A stretch of DNA of 18,822 nucleotides. Source: Methylococcus sp. UBA6136. GTDB lineage: Bacteria > Pseudomonadota > Gammaproteobacteria > Methylococcales > Methylococcaceae. Where the stretch lies: contig DIVI01000161.1 of assembly GCA_002423305.1 (NCBI GenBank), forward strand, positions 1 to 18,822, written 5' to 3'. A program made the position numbers and the translations under genes. The notes beneath the pieces were generated by a model. That model was given only the letters and a program-made list of their open reading frames with translations, ran no database searches and was not told where the DNA came from. This document shows positions 6,890 to 15,560 of this stretch, piece by piece; the first letter of the stretch is position 1, and each line of letters opens with the position of its first letter.

Positions 6890-8530
6890 TCAGGCCTTGG
6901 CCGGCACAGCCGCTCCAATGGTTTTGTTGATATACCACTGCTGGAGAATCGACAGTACGTTATTCACGACCCAATAAAGCACCAGCCCGGACGGGAAGAA
7001 CGCGAAAAACCCGGTGAACATGACAGGGAAGAATTGCATTATCTTCGCCTGCAGAGGATCGGCAGGCGGCGGACTCAAACGCTGCTGGATAAACATGGAA
7101 ACACCCATCAGCAACGGCAGGATGAAGTAGGGATCCTTGGATGACAGATCCGTCAGCCAGCCGATGAAGGGCGCCTGGCGCATTTCGACGGTTTCGATCA
7201 AAACCCAGTACAGCGAGATGAATACCGGGATCTGAACCAGGATGGGCAAACAGCCGCCCAGCGGATTCACCTTTTCCTTGCGGTACATTTCCATCATCGC
7301 GTGATTCAGCTTCTGCTTGTCGCCGCCAAAGCGCTCCTTCAGTTCCGCCAGCTTTGGCTGCATCTTGCGCATGTTCGCCATGGAACGATAACTGGCAGCG
7401 GACAGACGGAAAAACAGCGCCTTTAAGGTCAGCGTTACAAAAATGATGGCCCAGCCCCAGTTATTGAAGATTTTATGAAACTGCTCGAGCAGCCAGAAAA
7501 CGGGCTTGGCAATGATGGTCAGTGCGCCGTAATCGACAGTTAGCTCCAAGCCGGGCGCTGTTGCTTCCAGGACCCGCTGAAGCTTGGGCCCGGCAAACAA
7601 CTGCGCCTGGAAGGCTTTGGATCCACCGGCAGGCACTTCCAGCACCGGGGTATAGGCACCGATCACAAAATGCTCGTCCGAGAGGGCTTTGGTGTAGAAA
7701 CCGTTTTCTTCACCGCTGTGCGGTATCCAGGCAGCCACAAAATAATGCTGGATCATCGCGATCCAGCCATCCTTTGCCTTTGCGTCCAAGTTTTCTCCGG
7801 CCATGTCCTTGAAAGTGATTTTCTTGTACTTGTCCTCCGGGGTGTAAAGCACACCACCGGTATAGGTACGGACCATCTGGTCCTTGTTTTTATCACCGGG
7901 ATCCTTGCGTTGCAGCTGAACATACTGGCGGGCGGTCCAGGGGTTCGGACTGTTATTGGCAACCTGCTGCTCAAGATGCACGTCATAGCTACCACGATTC
8001 AATATGTAGGTTTTGGTAACGGTGACACCCTGGGCACTTGTCCAGGTCAGGGGAACACGTAATTCATTCTGACCTTCGGCCAGGGCAAACGAGGTCGCTT
8101 GGGCCTGCCACTGACTATGGTGGTTAGGTGCGGTCGCCTCATCGCCGATGAACCCGTTTTGCGCGACAAAGACCAGATCCTTGTCCGTGAAAAGTTGTAC
8201 CGGGGAGTTCGGGGCGTCCTTGGCAACGGGGTAATCCAGCAGCTCAAGCAGGCGGATATCCCCACCCTCCGTATCGATCTCCATCCGCACCACATCGGTT
8301 TTCACCAGGATGCGCTGACGGCTGATCAAATTTTCTGTCTGGGCTGAAGTTGACTCCGGGCTTCCAGCAGAATCAGCTGATACGGGGACATCCGGGTTGG
8401 CCGCCGGGCTGACACCGGCCTGGCTGGAGCTGGCAGCGGGTTTCGGGCCGTAATCTGCCTGCCATTGCTGGTAGAGCATGATGCTGAGGAAGAAGAAGAA
8501 GACGATCAGTACGAACCTTGCGTTATCCAT
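6890..8530 (-). CDS. yidC: Membrane protein insertase YidC (Oxa1 family)
   Basis: YidC inserts and folds inner-membrane proteins, alone or with SecYEG. The 546 residues match the Gram-negative type. An N-terminal transmembrane anchor (ARFVLIVFFFFLSIMLYQQW) is followed by a Ser/Ala/Pro-rich linker to about residue 65. A large periplasmic beta-sandwich domain comes next, to about 330. The conserved five-helix insertase core begins PVFWLLEQFHKIFNNWGWAI. The cytoplasmic loop MRKMQPKLAELKERFGGDKQKLNHAMMEMYRKEKVNPLGGC and the following helix PILVQIPVFISLYWVL are diagnostic. The ATG at 8530 lies inside the end of yidD (8-base overlap), so translation is probably coupled. It is the last gene of the rpmH operon and is followed by a strong terminator. 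Confidence 0.98.
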   Translation of the reverse strand: MDNARFVLIVFFFFLSIMLYQQWQADYGPKPAASSSQAGVSPAANPDVPVSADSAGSPESTSAQTENLISRQRILVKTDVVRMEIDTEGGDIRLLELLDYPVAKDAPNSPVQLFTDKDLVFVAQNGFIGDEATAPNHHSQWQAQATSFALAEGQNELRVPLTWTSAQGVTVTKTYILNRGSYDVHLEQQVANNSPNPWTARQYVQLQRKDPGDKNKDQMVRTYTGGVLYTPEDKYKKITFKDMAGENLDAKAKDGWIAMIQHYFVAAWIPHSGEENGFYTKALSDEHFVIGAYTPVLEVPAGGSKAFQAQLFAGPKLQRVLEATAPGLELTVDYGALTIIAKPVFWLLEQFHKIFNNWGWAIIFVTLTLKALFFRLSAASYRSMANMRKMQPKLAELKERFGGDKQKLNHAMMEMYRKEKVNPLGGCLPILVQIPVFISLYWVLIETVEMRQAPFIGWLTDLSSKDPYFILPLLMGVSMFIQQRLSPPPADPLQAKIMQFFPVMFTGFFAFFPSGLVLYWVVNNVLSILQQWYINKTIGAAVPAKA

Positions 8531-8759
8531 TAGTTAGTTCCGGTTTCTTTTCAGGTACGGGATCGATTCCGCCCTCATGCCATGGGTGACATTTGGAGAG
8601 GCGCCTTACGGCGAGTCCAGAGCCATGCAGGGCGCCAAACCGCTCGATCGCGGTTAGAGCATAGGCCGAGCAAGTCGGTTCAAAACGACAATGATGCCCC
8701 ACCCAGGGGCTGATCAGGTATCGGTAGAACTGGATGAGGGCGACCAGGACGGCTTGCAT
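8523..8759 (-). CDS. yidD: Membrane protein insertion efficiency factor YidD
   Basis: YidD is a small membrane-associated protein that helps YidC-dependent insertion. The 78 residues carry the family core: an amphipathic N-terminus VLVALIQFYRYLISPWVG, then HHCRFEPTCSAYALTAIERFG with two conserved cysteines, and RRLSKCHPWHEGGIDPVP. The start at 8759 gives the expected N-terminus and is preceded by a GGTGAAG ribosome binding site. That start lies 46 bases inside rnpA in another frame, and the 3' end overlaps yidC by 8 bases. Both overlaps support tight translational coupling through the operon. Confidence 0.96.
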   Translation of the reverse strand: MQAVLVALIQFYRYLISPWVGHHCRFEPTCSAYALTAIERFGALHGSGLAVRRLSKCHPWHEGGIDPVPEKKPELTNG

Positions 8760-9109
8760 TGCTTCACCAGATGAGCCCAGTGTTTGCGCAATGAGCGGGA
8801 AAGGGTTTCATGGTTTGCATGAGATGCGGCGGTGCGGGCCATAACAACGAAGTCGACACCCGCAAGTTCATGCTGATACAACCTGAAGGTTTCACGCGCA
8901 AGTCGCTTGACGCGATTTCGGTCACTGGCCAGTCGGATGTTTCGCTTAGAGATTGCAAGGCCCAGTCTCGCACCGTCTGCTCCATTGGCTCTGGCCAGAA
9001 CGGTGAGGTACCCATCCGAAGATTTCAACGCGTTTGCGAATACCTGCTGGAAAGCGCTCGCTGTGGTTAACCGACAGGTTCGCGGAAATCTGTATCCGGG
9101 GTGGGGCAA
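8714..9109 (-). CDS. rnpA: Ribonuclease P protein component
   Basis: RnpA is the protein subunit of RNase P, which with its catalytic RNA trims tRNA 5' leaders. The 131 residues contain FPRTCRLTTASAFQQVF near the N-terminus and the family signature LGLAISKRNIRLASDRNRVKRLARETFR, including the RNR and KR residues that contact RNA. The C-terminus is extended by a low-complexity tail (SWSPSSSSTDT) encoded where the gene overlaps yidD. The start is a TTG at 9109, four bases after the rpmH stop; no ATG or GTG lies before the conserved region. The AAAGG before the TTG is too close to be an ideal ribosome binding site, so expression may depend on coupling to rpmH. Confidence 0.95.
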   Translation of the reverse strand: MPHPGYRFPRTCRLTTASAFQQVFANALKSSDGYLTVLARANGADGARLGLAISKRNIRLASDRNRVKRLARETFRLYQHELAGVDFVVMARTAASHANHETLSRSLRKHWAHLVKQCKPSWSPSSSSTDT

Positions 9110-9113
9110 GCCT

Positions 9114-9248
9114 TTAGACAGTCAGGCGCTTCCGTCCCTTGGCGCGGCGTGCGTTGATGACTGAGCGGCCACCGCGAGTTTTCATCCGGGCCCTGAATCC
9201 GTGGGTACGAACGCGCTTGATCTTACTGGGCTGATAAGTTCTTTTCAT
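9114..9248 (-). CDS. rpmH: 50S ribosomal protein L34
   Basis: This 44-residue protein is the complete L34: it starts MKRTYQPSKIKRVRTHGFRA and ends RRAKGRKRLTV, very basic and of standard length. L34 binds 23S rRNA in the large subunit. It is the first gene of the operon rpmH-rnpA-yidD-yidC and is divergent from dnaA, the arrangement expected near the replication origin in gammaproteobacteria. A good promoter lies upstream at 9288-9317, giving a short leader. Confidence 0.98.
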   Translation of the reverse strand: MKRTYQPSKIKRVRTHGFRARMKTRGGRSVINARRAKGRKRLTV

Positions 9249-9287
9249 GATGACTGCCTTGCGAACCGATGCTACAAAAGAGGCGGA

Positions 9288-9317
9288 ATGCTAAAGCACC
9301 CGGCGAACCCATGTCAA
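9288..9317 (-). promoter_or_regulatory. Sigma70-like promoter of the rpmH operon
   Basis: On the minus strand a perfect -35 TTGACA (9312-9317) is followed after 18 bases by TAGCAT (9288-9293), which matches the -10 consensus at four of six positions. Transcription would start near 9281, leaving a leader of about 33 bases before the rpmH ATG. Confidence 0.55.
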
Positions 9318-9432
9318 TCCTTCCTGCGGGTACCAGAGGTGATGGGTTATATTACACGGCCAACTGCGTGATTGTCCTCCTGCCCATGTTTCATTTTCCA
9401 TATTGTCGGCCGTTCTCCTGGCACTACTCCGC

Positions 9433-10770
9433 ATGAGCCAAGTCTGGACACAGTGCATGAGTCGTCTCGAGGGAGAATTGCCGCCACAGCAATTCAATAC
9501 CTGGATCCGTCCCCTACAACCCGTTGAGAAAGCAGGTCAACTCAAACTACTGGCGCCCAACAAGTTTGTCCTCGACTGGGTCAGACAGCATTTTTTCAGC
9601 CGTATTGAAGAGGTCCTAGCCGCCCAAAATACCCCTCCACCCGACGTATTACTCGAAATTGGCACCCGGCCGCAGGAATCCGGAGCCCCCGTCGATGGCA
9701 CCGGAAACCCCGACGCAAAGCACAAACCGACCCTACGCCGCAAGAGTCTTCCCAACAATCTGAATCCGGCTTTCACTTTCGATAATTTCGTCGAAGGAAA
9801 ATCCAACCAGCTGGCCAAAGCTGCTTCATACCAGGTCGCTCAGAACGTGGGGCGTGCGTACAACCCCCTTTTTATATACGGGGGTGTAGGTCTTGGCAAA
9901 ACCCATCTCATGCACGCGATCGGTAACGAAATTCTCAGGGCGAACCCAGCGGCCAACATCATTTACCTCCATTCCGAGCGCTTTGTTTCGGATATGGTGA
10001 AGGCTCTCCAGCACAATGCCATCAATGCCTTCAAGGATTTTTACCGGACGGTGGATGCGCTACTCATCGATGATATCCAGTTTTTTGCAGGCAAGGAGCG
10101 CTCCCAGGAGGAGTTTTTCCATACCTTCAACACCCTGCTTGAAAATAAGCACCAGGTCGTCCTCACATGCGACAGATACCCAAAAGAAATCAAGGGACTG
10201 GAGGAACGACTTAAGTCACGTTTCGGCTGGGGGCTGCCGGTCGCGGTCGAACCTCCAGATCTGGAGACAAGGGTGGCTATTTTGATGAGCAAGGCCATGC
10301 ACGCGAGCGTGGATCTCCCGGATGAAGTGGCCTTTTTCATCGGCAAGCGCATTCGTTCGAATATCCGTGAGCTGGAAGGTGCCCTGCGCAGGGTTATTGC
10401 CAACTCCCACTTCACTGGCAAACCCATCACCATAGAATTTGCTCGTGATGCGCTCCGCGATCTGATTGCGCTCCAAGATCGACTGGTTAACGTAGAAAAT
10501 ATCCAGAAGACCGTAGCGGAATACTTCAAGATTCGAGTAGCTGACCTGCTGTCCGCCAAGCGGACCCGCTCGGTAACGCGGCCTCGGCAAGCCGCCATGG
10601 CACTGGCCAAGGACCTGACCAATCATAGCCTGCCGGAAATAGGCCAACTGTTTGGCGGTCGCGACCATACGACAGTCCTGCATGCTTGCCGCAAGGTTCA
10701 GGAGCTGAAGGAAAGCGACAGCAAGTTTGCCGAGGATTACAGCAACCTCAAGCGAACCTTGTCCGCCTAA
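9433..10770 (+). CDS. dnaA: Chromosomal replication initiator protein DnaA
   Basis: DnaA binds DnaA boxes at the origin as an ATP-bound filament, melts the DNA and loads helicase. I start at the ATG at 9433, giving 445 residues and an N-terminus (MSQVWTQCMSRLEGELPPQQFNTWIRPLQ) that aligns with other gammaproteobacterial DnaA. The upstream in-frame TTG at 9403 would add ten hydrophobic residues not expected in the family. Domain I is residues 1-80, a variable linker runs to about 110, and the AAA+ domain has Walker A GGVGLGKTH (150-158) and Walker B LLIDDIQFF (210-218). The C-terminal DNA-binding domain carries the signature GGRDHTTVLHACRKV. No clear Shine-Dalgarno precedes either start. dnaN follows after 53 bases with no terminator. 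Confidence 0.97.
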   Translation: MSQVWTQCMSRLEGELPPQQFNTWIRPLQPVEKAGQLKLLAPNKFVLDWVRQHFFSRIEEVLAAQNTPPPDVLLEIGTRPQESGAPVDGTGNPDAKHKPTLRRKSLPNNLNPAFTFDNFVEGKSNQLAKAASYQVAQNVGRAYNPLFIYGGVGLGKTHLMHAIGNEILRANPAANIIYLHSERFVSDMVKALQHNAINAFKDFYRTVDALLIDDIQFFAGKERSQEEFFHTFNTLLENKHQVVLTCDRYPKEIKGLEERLKSRFGWGLPVAVEPPDLETRVAILMSKAMHASVDLPDEVAFFIGKRIRSNIRELEGALRRVIANSHFTGKPITIEFARDALRDLIALQDRLVNVENIQKTVAEYFKIRVADLLSAKRTRSVTRPRQAAMALAKDLTNHSLPEIGQLFGGRDHTTVLHACRKVQELKESDSKFAEDYSNLKRTLSA

Positions 10771-10823
10771 CATAAACAGCAGACACCCTAAGTAACTCAA
10801 CAAAATTCCTCAGGTACGATTTC

Positions 10824-11927
10824 ATGAAGCTTTCCATTGCGCGCGAGACCTTACTGACTCCCCTGTCTCAGGTCACTGGTGTCATTGAAAAACGACAAAC
10901 CCTGCCCATCCTGTCGAATGTATTGCTGCAACTCAGTGGCGGTCAGCTTGAGATGACGGGAACCGATCTCGAGGTGCAACTTCTCGGGAGGGTGCAGGTT
11001 GATTCAAACGAAGAGGGCGCAATCACCGTTCCTGCTCGCAAGCTGCTCGACATTTTTCGCTTGCTGCCGGAAAGGAGCGACGTCACGCTGGAACACGTCG
11101 ATGATCGGCTGTCGATCCGCTCCGGCAGAAGCCGTTTCAATCTGACGACCCTACCCGTCGAAAACTACCCCGCCTTTGATTCCGGATCCACTGACCTGGA
11201 GATCAATCTTCCCAGCGATAGCCTGCGATCGGCTCTGGACAAAACCATTTTTGCCATGGCCCAGCAGGATGTTCGCTCATACCTGAATGGTTTGTTGATT
11301 GATCTAGAAGGCCACATACTGCGCACCGTGGCCTCGGATGGCCATCGATTGGCGGTGTTTCAGGAATCCTTGCCCTCACCCTTTACGACGAACCGCCAGA
11401 TTATCGTACCGCGCAAGGGCATTCAGGAGCTTTCTCGCCTGCTGGGTGATGCGGATGATTCCCTGACGATTCAGATTTCCCCCAACACCATTCGGGTCAA
11501 TCTGGGCCAGGTAACTTTCTCGGCGAAGCTTATCGAAGGCCGTTACCCGGACTATCAACGCGTGATGCCAGGAGAACTTTCCCATCTTTACCAGGCCGGC
11601 AAGGAAGAGCTCAAGGCAGCCCTGAGCCGTGCCTCGCTCCTAACCAGTGAAAAACAGAAAAGTGTCAGCCTTGAGGTGGATGAGACCGGCCTCATGATTC
11701 TCAAAGCCCATAACTCCGAGCATGAGGAGGCCGAGGAAAGCTTGATGGTCGATGCCCAGGGCGGCAGCGTCTCGGTTGGCTTCAATGCCGGCTATCTGCT
11801 GGACGCAATCAATCACATCGATTCCGAGCAGGTCCGGCTTTCCTTCACGGATGTGGCCAATAGCTGCCTGGTCGAGGACAAGACGGACGCACGCTTCAAG
11901 TACGTTGTCATGCCGATGCGCCTCTAG
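10824..11927 (+). CDS. dnaN: DNA polymerase III beta subunit (sliding clamp)
   Basis: DnaN forms the dimeric ring that tethers DNA polymerase III to DNA and serves as a docking platform for repair proteins and Hda. The 367 residues match the family, which has three similar domains of about 120 residues each. Diagnostic stretches are VIEKRQTLPILSNVLL near the N-terminus, ENYPAF in the first domain, LRTVASDGHRLA in the second and the C-terminal YVVMPMRL. An AGGTA motif ten bases before the ATG may be the ribosome binding site. It sits between dnaA and recF on the same strand, with only 35 bases to recF. Confidence 0.98.
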   Translation: MKLSIARETLLTPLSQVTGVIEKRQTLPILSNVLLQLSGGQLEMTGTDLEVQLLGRVQVDSNEEGAITVPARKLLDIFRLLPERSDVTLEHVDDRLSIRSGRSRFNLTTLPVENYPAFDSGSTDLEINLPSDSLRSALDKTIFAMAQQDVRSYLNGLLIDLEGHILRTVASDGHRLAVFQESLPSPFTTNRQIIVPRKGIQELSRLLGDADDSLTIQISPNTIRVNLGQVTFSAKLIEGRYPDYQRVMPGELSHLYQAGKEELKAALSRASLLTSEKQKSVSLEVDETGLMILKAHNSEHEEAEESLMVDAQGGSVSVGFNAGYLLDAINHIDSEQVRLSFTDVANSCLVEDKTDARFKYVVMPMRL

Positions 11928-11962
11928 CCATCCGCGGTTCCGTCAGCATTCAGGATTGCTGT

Positions 11963-13048
11963 GTGACCCTGGTCAAGCTGGACGCCAACGGGCTCCGCAA
12001 TTTACACCCCATTACCCTGGAGCCTCGGCCCGGCCTCAATTACCTGGTCGGTGAAAACGCGAGCGGCAAGACGTCTCTCCTCGAAGCCATTTATCTGCTG
12101 GGCCGCGCCCGATCCTTCCGTACCTCTCAGATCAATCAGCTGATTCAGTTTGAGCAGCCCGAATTGACCGTAGTGGGCAAAGTGGCCCCACAAGATCAGA
12201 ACGCCACCCTCCCCATCGGCGTCCGGGTGGCGCGAGGTAAACGCGAGATCCATGTCGGGGGGCGCATCGCTCAATCCAGCGCCGAGCTTTTACAAGCCTT
12301 TCCCCTGCTGGTCATTCAACCCGCGGGCATCGCCCTGCTGGAAGGCGCCCCCAAGTTGCGTCGTCATTTCCTGGATTTTGGGGTCTTCCACCATGACTCA
12401 CGCTACCTCGATTACTGGCGTCGCTACACCAAGGCACTGAATCACCGGAATGCCTTGCTTAGAAGCGGCAAGGCCAGGGAATTGGCGCCATGGAATCAGG
12501 AGCTTACCCGTTACGGTATAATGATCCACGAGGCGCGAAGGGGATATCTTGAGCGCCTCGCGCCTTTTTTTCACGAGATAGGGGGACGCTTCTTTTCCGA
12601 TCCGCGCTTTGAGTTGCGCATCCATGCAGGTTGGGATGTCACCCGATCGCTGGAATTCGTACTGGAAAGCGATATCGCGGCGGATCTTCGTTATGGCCAC
12701 ACCCAGTCCGGCCCCCACAAAGGGGACTTTTCCATTCTGCTCAACCAGCGCCCGGTCAAGGCTTATGTCTCTCGGGGCCAGATGAAGCTTCTGGTCTATG
12801 CGCTGCTTTTGGCCCAATCCAGGCTGATGGAAGAACAGGTAGGAACTGCCGGTTGTGTCCTGATTGACGATGTGGCCTCTGAACTCGACGAACCCAATAA
12901 ACGAATTCTGCTGGAGCTATTGCAGGGTCGTTTGACCCAGTTTTTCATCACCGCCACCGGGCGCGAAATCATCGAAGAGGGCGTATCCGACGATGCGGCT
13001 GTGTTTCAGATCGCAGAAGGCCGGATAACCCAGGCACAAAATCCATGA
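11963..13048 (+). CDS. recF: DNA replication and repair protein RecF
   Basis: RecF is an SMC/ABC-like ATPase that binds single-/double-strand junctions at stalled forks and, with RecO and RecR, loads RecA. The 361 residues show Walker A GENASGKTS (30-38), the LVIQPAGIALLEGAPKLRRHFLDF stretch typical of the family, the ABC-type signature SRGQMK (270-275) and Walker B VLIDDVASELD (about 299-309). The start is a GTG at 11963, giving the expected VKLDANGLRNL N-terminus close to the Walker A. Its stop overlaps the gyrB start in an ATGA. A terminator-like hairpin lies within the gene (see findings). Confidence 0.97.
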   Translation: MTLVKLDANGLRNLHPITLEPRPGLNYLVGENASGKTSLLEAIYLLGRARSFRTSQINQLIQFEQPELTVVGKVAPQDQNATLPIGVRVARGKREIHVGGRIAQSSAELLQAFPLLVIQPAGIALLEGAPKLRRHFLDFGVFHHDSRYLDYWRRYTKALNHRNALLRSGKARELAPWNQELTRYGIMIHEARRGYLERLAPFFHEIGGRFFSDPRFELRIHAGWDVTRSLEFVLESDIAADLRYGHTQSGPHKGDFSILLNQRPVKAYVSRGQMKLLVYALLLAQSRLMEEQVGTAGCVLIDDVASELDEPNKRILLELLQGRLTQFFITATGREIIEEGVSDDAAVFQIAEGRITQAQNP

Positions 13049-15468
13049 CCAATAACGCAAACCCTTCCGATTACGATAGCAATTCCATCAAGGTCCTCAA
13101 GGGGCTGGATGCGGTCCGCAAACGACCGGGCATGTACATCGGTGATACCGATGATGGTACCGGCCTGCATCACATGGTGTTCGAGGTCGTCGACAACGCC
13201 ATTGATGAAGCACTGGCGGGATACTGCAAGAATGTCTGCGTGACGATCCATGCGGATGAGTCCATCACTGTCAGCGATGACGGTCGTGGGATTCCCGTGG
13301 ATATCCATCAGGAAGAAGGCCGCTCGGCGGCAGAAGTGATCATGACGGTCCTGCACGCGGGCGGCAAGTTCGATGACAACTCCTACAAGGTCTCGGGTGG
13401 TCTCCATGGGGTCGGCGTATCGGTCGTGAATGCCCTCTCGGAATCCTTGACCCTGGAGATTCATCGCAGCGGCAAGAAATACCAGCAGTTCTATGTTCAC
13501 GGCGTGCCGCAGGCGCCGCTTGCGCCAATAGGCGACACAAACACCACAGGCACCATTGTCCACTTCAAACCCAGCCCAGAGACGTTCACCAATATCGAGT
13601 TTCACTACGAAATACTCTCGAAACGTCTGCGGGAATTGTCTTTCCTCAACTCGGGCGTTCGCATCACCCTGGCGGATGAACGCAGCGAGAAAAGCGACAC
13701 TTTCGAGTTTGAAGGGGGAATCCGCGCTTTCGTGGAGCATCTCAACAAGAACAAGACTCCACTGTTCGACAAGGTGTTCTATTTCTCGACCGAGAAGGAT
13801 GGCATCACGGTAGAAGCGGCGCTGCAATGGAATGACTCCTATCAGGAAAACATCTACTGCTTCACCAATAACATTCCGCAACGCGACGGCGGCACCCACC
13901 TGGCGGGTTTCCGCGGTGCGCTGACCCGCACCCTGAACCAGTACATCGAGGAACAGGCGCTACTCAAGAAACACAAGGTCGACACTTCCGGTGACGACGC
14001 CCGCGAAGGACTGACTGCCATCCTGTCAGTGAAGGTGCCCGATCCCAAATTTTCCTCCCAGACCAAGGACAAGCTGGTCTCTTCCGAGGTCAAGCCGGTG
14101 GTCGAATCGGCCATGGGCGAGAAGTTTCAGGAATTCATGCTGGAAAATCCCAGCATCGGCAAGCTGATCGCCAACAAGATGATCGATGCCGCGCGCGCCC
14201 GCGAGGCTGCACGCAAGGCGCGGGAAATGACTCGGCGCAAGACGGCACTGGATATCGCGGGCCTGCCGGGCAAGCTCGCGGACTGTCAGGAAAAGGACCC
14301 CGCGCTGTCCGAACTTTTCATTGTCGAGGGTGACTCCGCGGGCGGTTCCGCCAAGCAGGGCCGTGATCGTCGTACCCAGGCCATCTTGCCACTGAAGGGC
14401 AAAATTCTGAACGTGGAGCGCGCGCGCTTTGACCGTATGATTTCATCGGAAGAAGTGGGCACCCTGATCACCGCCATGGGCTGCGGCATCGGGCGCGAGG
14501 AATATGATCCCGACAAGCTCCGCTATCACCGCATCATCATCATGACCGATGCCGACATCGACGGCTCCCACATCCGCACGCTACTCCTGACATTCTTCTA
14601 CCGACAGATGCCGGAGCTGATCGAACGCGGATACATCTACATCGCCCAACCGCCTTTGTATAAGGTCAAAAAGGGCAAGCAGGAGCAATACGTCAAGGAC
14701 GATAACGAACTGAACAACTATCTGTTGCAGTTGGCGCTGGAGAAAACCCGCCTGCACGCTGATGAGGAGACACTCCCCATTCAGGGGCCGGGACTCGAAA
14801 AGCTTGCTCGGGATTATCTGGCGGTCAGGTCACTCATCGACCGGCTCGGTCATCGCTATGACGAGACATTGCTGAATACCTTGGCCGAACTCCCCTCCAT
14901 AGATCCGGCCAACCTCGCCGATCGGGCAACGACGGAAACCTGGCTGGCCAAACTGGTCGACTGTCTGAATGGCAAGGAACCGGGCGCCAGCTTTATCCTG
15001 GAGCCTGAATTCGGCGATCAACCGGAAGCCTTCCGCTTGCGGGTGAACAAGCGGCTCCATGGCGTCTACAAGCACTTTGAGCTGGGCGCCGGGTTTTTCC
15101 AGTCGAATGACTATCGCCGCCTGTCCGGCTTTGCCCAGATGACCGAGGGACTGTTCGGTCCAGAGAGCTATGTCGCGGCAGACGAACGCCGGGAATGGGT
15201 CAAGGACTTCAGGGCGGCTTTTTCCTGGATGATGTCCGAGGCGCGACGCGGACAACACATACAACGTTATAAGGGTCTCGGCGAGATGAATCCGGACCAG
15301 CTGTTCGAGACCACGCTGGACTCCAATACCCGTCGGCTGCTTCAGGTCAGGATTGAGGATGCCATCGCGGCCGACGAGATTTTCACCACACTGATGGGTG
15401 ATCAGGTTGAGCCGCGCCGCGAATTCATCGAGCGAAACGCGCTGGAAGTGTCCAATCTTGATGTGTAG
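13045..15468 (+). CDS. gyrB: DNA gyrase subunit B
   Basis: GyrB is the ATPase subunit of gyrase, which introduces negative supercoils ahead of forks and transcription. The 807 residues match the Gram-negative length. The GHKL ATPase domain has EVVDNAIDEAL (about 47-57) and the lid KVSGGLHGVG. The TOPRIM domain has EGDSAGG (about 428) and DADIDGSHI (about 501). The region of about 170 residues from 550 is the insertion characteristic of Gram-negative GyrB, and QRYKGLGEMNPDQL lies near 739. The ATG overlaps the recF stop by four bases, so it is probably translated by coupling. No intrinsic terminator with a T tract follows; only a GC-rich hairpin is seen at 15491-15518. Confidence 0.98.
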   Translation: MTNNANPSDYDSNSIKVLKGLDAVRKRPGMYIGDTDDGTGLHHMVFEVVDNAIDEALAGYCKNVCVTIHADESITVSDDGRGIPVDIHQEEGRSAAEVIMTVLHAGGKFDDNSYKVSGGLHGVGVSVVNALSESLTLEIHRSGKKYQQFYVHGVPQAPLAPIGDTNTTGTIVHFKPSPETFTNIEFHYEILSKRLRELSFLNSGVRITLADERSEKSDTFEFEGGIRAFVEHLNKNKTPLFDKVFYFSTEKDGITVEAALQWNDSYQENIYCFTNNIPQRDGGTHLAGFRGALTRTLNQYIEEQALLKKHKVDTSGDDAREGLTAILSVKVPDPKFSSQTKDKLVSSEVKPVVESAMGEKFQEFMLENPSIGKLIANKMIDAARAREAARKAREMTRRKTALDIAGLPGKLADCQEKDPALSELFIVEGDSAGGSAKQGRDRRTQAILPLKGKILNVERARFDRMISSEEVGTLITAMGCGIGREEYDPDKLRYHRIIIMTDADIDGSHIRTLLLTFFYRQMPELIERGYIYIAQPPLYKVKKGKQEQYVKDDNELNNYLLQLALEKTRLHADEETLPIQGPGLEKLARDYLAVRSLIDRLGHRYDETLLNTLAELPSIDPANLADRATTETWLAKLVDCLNGKEPGASFILEPEFGDQPEAFRLRVNKRLHGVYKHFELGAGFFQSNDYRRLSGFAQMTEGLFGPESYVAADERREWVKDFRAAFSWMMSEARRGQHIQRYKGLGEMNPDQLFETTLDSNTRRLLQVRIEDAIAADEIFTTLMGDQVEPRREFIERNALEVSNLDV

Positions 15469-15490
15469 CAGATAGCTGACGGACATAATC

Positions 15491-15518
15491 ACATCCTTAC
15501 CGATGCCGGTGGGGATGT
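15491..15518. other. 12-bp stem-loop between gyrB and the bestrophin gene
   Basis: ACATCCTTACCG pairs with CGGTGGGGATGT around an ATGC loop, with two T-G wobbles in the middle if read as plus-strand RNA. It starts 23 bases after the gyrB stop. No T tract follows on either strand, so it may be a 3'-end stabilising hairpin or a rho-associated end rather than a classical terminator. Confidence 0.4.
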
Positions 15519-15560
15519 AAGTTATCCAATTTCAGCTTCGTACCAGATTTCCAGCACAGG

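Noticed and set aside
10041..10622. A 193-residue minus-strand open frame
   Set aside because: It is antisense to dnaA, Ser/Arg-rich and without a domain.
15521..15530. TTATCCAAT as a DnaA box after gyrB
   Set aside because: Only the first seven bases match the nine-base consensus, it stands alone, and no cluster or AT-rich element accompanies it.
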